From Acetatifactor sp. (GTDB lineage Bacteria > Bacillota > Clostridia > Lachnospirales > Lachnospiraceae), in assembly GCA_022511465.1 (NCBI GenBank), contig JAFLRM010000038.1:1-35095 (forward strand): 35,095 nucleotides of DNA, in the 5' to 3' direction. Shown here piece after piece: positions 32,279 through 35,095 of this stretch (the first letter of the stretch is position 1; the number at the start of each line of letters is the position of its first letter). The notes beneath the pieces are model-generated. The model saw only the letters and a list, made by a program, of their open reading frames with translations, was not told the origin of the DNA and made no database searches. The translations under genes and the position numbers were made by a program.

Positions 32279-34540
32279 ATGTTTGTATCAGATGAAGTGG
32301 CAGAAATACTCAGCAGCGCATTTTCTCTGGCAAAAAGCGCACGTTTTGAATTCGTGACACCGGAGCTGGTCTTGTATGTGGTCTGCCAAAATAAAGTGTT
32401 TGCACAGGCCTTTGAAAATTGCGGCGGAAAGATCAGGGAACTTGATTATAATTTAAGATCTTATATTGATGAGTACATGGAAACTATCTCTGCAGAAGCT
32501 GAGAATGTTCCCGAGTTTTCGCTGGGGATGGGAAACGTGCTGTTCTATGCCTGGGAATCGGCTCAGAACAGCGGCAAAGAGTTGGCGGAACTTCCACATA
32601 TCATACACGCGATGTACAAGCTTGAGGAAAGTTACGCGGTCTACTACATGCGTGTGCAAGGTGTAGAACCGCCGGAGCTTTTACAGGAAATGACAATTGC
32701 CCAGGAAGAAATGACGCGTGAAAGCGGTGCGGGTAGAAAAAGTAAAAGTAGGCAGAACAACTGGGAGGATGAAGAAGGCAGCCAAGGCGCGCCGGACAGT
32801 TTCTGGCAGCAGTACGCCACCTGTCTTAACGACGAGCTGGATGGAGTCAATCCATTGATCGGCAGAGAGGAGGAGTTGGAGAGAACCTTACAGATTCTCT
32901 GTCGCAAGGACAAAAACAATCCTCTGCATATAGGGGAACCCGGTGTGGGCAAGACGGCTATCACATACGGTCTTGCACGATTGTTGAATGAGAATCGGGT
33001 TCCGGAGCCTTTGCTTGGGGCAAAAATTTTTGCGTTGGATCTGGGCAGCATGCTGGCAGGTACACAGTACCGCGGTGATTTTGAGAAACGTTTCAAAAAA
33101 GTCATGGACAGCATTAACCAAGAGGAGAAGCCCATTGTCTATATCGATGAAATTCATAATATTGTTGGAGCCGGTGCAGTAAATGGCGGATCCTTTGATA
33201 CGTCCAATATGCTGAAACCCTATCTGGCAGCAGGCCGGATCCGTTTTATCGGCGCTACCACATACGAAGAGTACAAAAAGCATTTTGAGAAAAATAAAAG
33301 CCTGGTAAGGCGGTTTCAAAACATTGATATCAAAGAACCGGATATTTCCGAGTGCATTCAAATTTTGGAGGGCCTCAAAAAGAATTACGAAGAATTTCAC
33401 GGTATCCTCTATGAAGATGGCGTACTGGAATATACCGTTGAAATGAGTGCAAAGTATGTAAATGAACGCTATCTGCCGGATAAAGCCATCGATCTGATCG
33501 ACGAAGCAGGTGCTTATCGCCGCATGCACCCTCTTGATCAGGATACCCAGACAGTCAGCAAGGAATTGATAGACGAGATATTGTCAAAGACCTGTCATAT
33601 CCCGAAACAAATAGTGGAGAGTGATGAGACGGAGTCGCTTGCAACGCTGGAAGGACGGCTTAAGAATCGTGTTTTTGGGCAGAATGAGGCAATCTCACAA
33701 GTGGTCAACGCAGTGAAATTTTCAAGGGCCGGACTTCTGGAGGAGGGGAAACCCTTGGCAAGCTTATTGTTTGTGGGGCCTACCGGTGTGGGTAAAACAG
33801 AAATAGCAAAAAGCCTTGCGGAGGAGCTGGGCATCAAGCTGGTTCGCTTTGATATGAGTGAATATGAGGAAAAGCATGCTGTGGCCAAACTGATCGGCGC
33901 GCCGGCAGGATATGTGGGGTATGAGGAGGGAGGACTTCTCACTGAGGAGATCCGTAAAAACCCTCACGCCGTTCTTTTGTTGGATGAGATAGAAAAGGCA
34001 CACCCCGATATCTACAACATCCTCTTGCAGGTAATGGATTATGCGACGCTGACAGACAATCAGGGCAGGAAAGCCGATTTTAGAAATGTGATCATCATTA
34101 TGACATCCAATGCGGGGGCAAGCCGGATTGGAAAGCCGGGAATCGGTTTTCTGGAGCAGGATGTGAAAGCAGATGTTGTTTTGGAGGAAGTAAAGAGGAT
34201 CTTCCAGCCGGAGTTTCGCAACCGCCTGAACAGGATCGTGGTATTCCATGGCATGAACGAGAGAATGGCGGAGCAGATCGTGGAGAAAAAGCTGGGCGAG
34301 CTTCAGAAGCTGCTTTCACAGAAAAATGTAGAGTTGTCTGCCGACAAGGAATCCCAGGAGCTTGTGAAAAAGAAGGGTATCAGCGCAGAATTTGGCGCAA
34401 GAGAGATCGAGCGCGTGATCCAGGGAGAGATCAAGCCGCTTTTGGTGGATGAAATTTTGTTTGGGGCATTGAAGAATGGCGGAAACTGCAGCTTGACTGC
34501 TGCAGATGGTAAGTTTATGATCCGATCTTTATCTAAATGA
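32279..34540 (+). CDS. clpA: ClpA-type Clp protease ATPase subunit
   Basis: A 753-residue AAA+ unfoldase. Residues 1-150 form the Clp N-domain, then D1 with Walker A GEPGVGKT (219-226) and Walker B IVYIDEIH (286-293), and D2 with Walker A GPTGVGKT (500-507) and Walker B VLLLDEIE (565-572). No middle coiled-coil domain of the ClpB/ClpC type is seen, so ClpA fits best. The loop PGIGFLEQ (620-627) contains the IGF tripeptide that docks on ClpP. Adjacent clpS supports the call. It unfolds substrates for ClpP, which is not in this window. Confidence 0.95.
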   Translation: MFVSDEVAEILSSAFSLAKSARFEFVTPELVLYVVCQNKVFAQAFENCGGKIRELDYNLRSYIDEYMETISAEAENVPEFSLGMGNVLFYAWESAQNSGKELAELPHIIHAMYKLEESYAVYYMRVQGVEPPELLQEMTIAQEEMTRESGAGRKSKSRQNNWEDEEGSQGAPDSFWQQYATCLNDELDGVNPLIGREEELERTLQILCRKDKNNPLHIGEPGVGKTAITYGLARLLNENRVPEPLLGAKIFALDLGSMLAGTQYRGDFEKRFKKVMDSINQEEKPIVYIDEIHNIVGAGAVNGGSFDTSNMLKPYLAAGRIRFIGATTYEEYKKHFEKNKSLVRRFQNIDIKEPDISECIQILEGLKKNYEEFHGILYEDGVLEYTVEMSAKYVNERYLPDKAIDLIDEAGAYRRMHPLDQDTQTVSKELIDEILSKTCHIPKQIVESDETESLATLEGRLKNRVFGQNEAISQVVNAVKFSRAGLLEEGKPLASLLFVGPTGVGKTEIAKSLAEELGIKLVRFDMSEYEEKHAVAKLIGAPAGYVGYEEGGLLTEEIRKNPHAVLLLDEIEKAHPDIYNILLQVMDYATLTDNQGRKADFRNVIIIMTSNAGASRIGKPGIGFLEQDVKADVVLEEVKRIFQPEFRNRLNRIVVFHGMNERMAEQIVEKKLGELQKLLSQKNVELSADKESQELVKKKGISAEFGAREIERVIQGEIKPLLVDEILFGALKNGGNCSLTAADGKFMIRSLSK

Positions 34541-34553
34541 GGTGGACAAGGAT

Positions 34554-35095
34554 ATGAAGGAATTTAATCTGGCCAAAAGGCTGGAAGAAAACATAAATCG
34601 TGTTTTCGTCGGCAAGGCCGATGTGGTAGAAAATCTGTTACTTTGTCTTTTTGCGGGAGGACATATACTTTTGGAGGATGTGCCGGGAGTAGGGAAGACG
34701 ACGCTGGCCGGTGTCCTTGCCAAGAGCATGGAAGGAAGCTTTGGCAGAATTCAGTTTACGCCGGATACTTTGCCGGGAGATGTGGCAGGAGTATCTATTT
34801 ACAATATGAAGACCAATGAGTTTGAATATCGTCCGGGGGCGGTCATGAACCAGATTTTACTGGCAGATGAGATCAACAGGACGTCCCCGAAGACACAGGC
34901 AAGCCTTTTGGAAGCCATGGCAGAGGGACAGGTGACGGTGGATGGACTGGTTCATATGCTGCCGGAGCCTTTTATGGTGATCGCCACGCAGAATCCCATA
35001 GAATTTATAGGGACTTATTCTCTGCCGGAGGCCCAGATGGACCGTTTTATGATGCGGCTTTCCGTAGGGTATCCGGAGCGGGAGCAGGAGATTCG
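34554..35095 (+). CDS. MoxR-family AAA ATPase (partial, runs off the window)
   Basis: The first 180 residues of a MoxR ATPase. Visible are the N-terminal helix [14 protein letters not shown], Walker A DVPGVGKT (42-49), the family-typical [12 protein letters not shown], Walker [10 protein letters not shown], and [18 protein letters not shown] followed by DRFMMRL. The ATG at 34554 follows GAGGTGG. MoxR proteins act as chaperones, often next to DUF58 and von Willebrand factor A genes, which would lie beyond the window. It follows clpA by 13 bases and probably shares its transcript. Confidence 0.93.
   Translation, partial: MKEFNLAKRLEENINRVFVGKADVVENLLLCLFAGGHILLEDVPGVGKTTLAGVLAKSMEGSFGRIQFTPDTLPGDVAGVSIYNMKTNEFEYRPGAVMNQILLADEINRTSPKTQASLLEAMAEGQVTVDGLVHMLPEPFMVIATQNPIEFIGTYSLPEAQMDRFMMRLSVGYPEREQEI

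Noticed and set aside
1..35095. CRISPR array, tRNA or rRNA genes
   Set aside because: No regularly spaced repeats, cloverleaf with CCA-type end, or ribosomal RNA core sequence was seen on either strand.

Overview
The window looks like a piece of a low-to-mid GC Gram-positive anaerobe chromosome, most likely a gut Clostridia/Lachnospiraceae-type bacterium. This rests on strong Shine-Dalgarno sites, tightly packed operons with ATGA overlaps, Firmicutes-type families (DUF6034-like lipoprotein, AzlCD, BlaI with an M56 peptidase, a ClpS-ClpA pair, ferredoxin-like proteins with a CDGLGDC signature) and sigma-A-type promoters. No tRNA, rRNA, CRISPR array or intact insertion sequence was seen.

Layout. 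1-2.0 kb: a minus-strand MarR regulator with a flavin split-barrel (PPOX) protein, then an AraC regulator divergent from a heterodimeric ABC exporter (2.2-5.5 kb). 5.5-5.9 kb: an intergenic region with a perfect consensus promoter and a terminator, a good small-RNA candidate. 5.9-13.9 kb: a signalling/transport cluster made of response regulator, histidine kinase, DUF6034-like lipoprotein, two ABC-2 permeases, ABC ATPase, a signal-anchored CARDB/NEW3-like protein and a second, degenerate response regulator. The promoters of the first regulator and of the lipoprotein share half-sites with identical spacing, so the two-component system probably controls itself and the transporter block.

14.0-18.5 kb is an AT-rich accessory island. 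It holds an unrecognised 426-residue protein, broken remnants of membrane-protein genes, a 66-bp relic similar to part of a gene 2.7 kb downstream, and an intact AbiEi/AbiEii type IV toxin-antitoxin (abortive infection) pair with a visible operator array. An imperfect 38-bp direct repeat flanks the segment 15.3-18.5 kb.

18.5-26.1 kb returns to house-keeping-like genes: Nudix hydrolase, a Cys-motif protein paired with an Fe-S protein, AzlCD, BlaI with an M56 sensor peptidase under a clear palindromic operator, an acyltransferase and an OGG-type DNA glycosylase. 26.2-31.2 kb is a probable five-gene operon: a cytosolic ParB-like/BMP-type binding protein fusion, a metallophosphoesterase, a DUF1622 protein, a fructosamine-kinase-family enzyme and glycerate 2-kinase. 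31.2-35.1 kb: beta-carbonic anhydrase with its own promoter in a 14-bp tandem repeat, a strong terminator, clpS-clpA, and the start of a MoxR ATPase gene cut by the window end.

The least explained parts are the sRNA-like transcript at 5.55-5.73 kb, the degenerate regulator at 13.2 kb, the island with its unknown 426-residue protein, and the signal-less ParB/BMP fusion.
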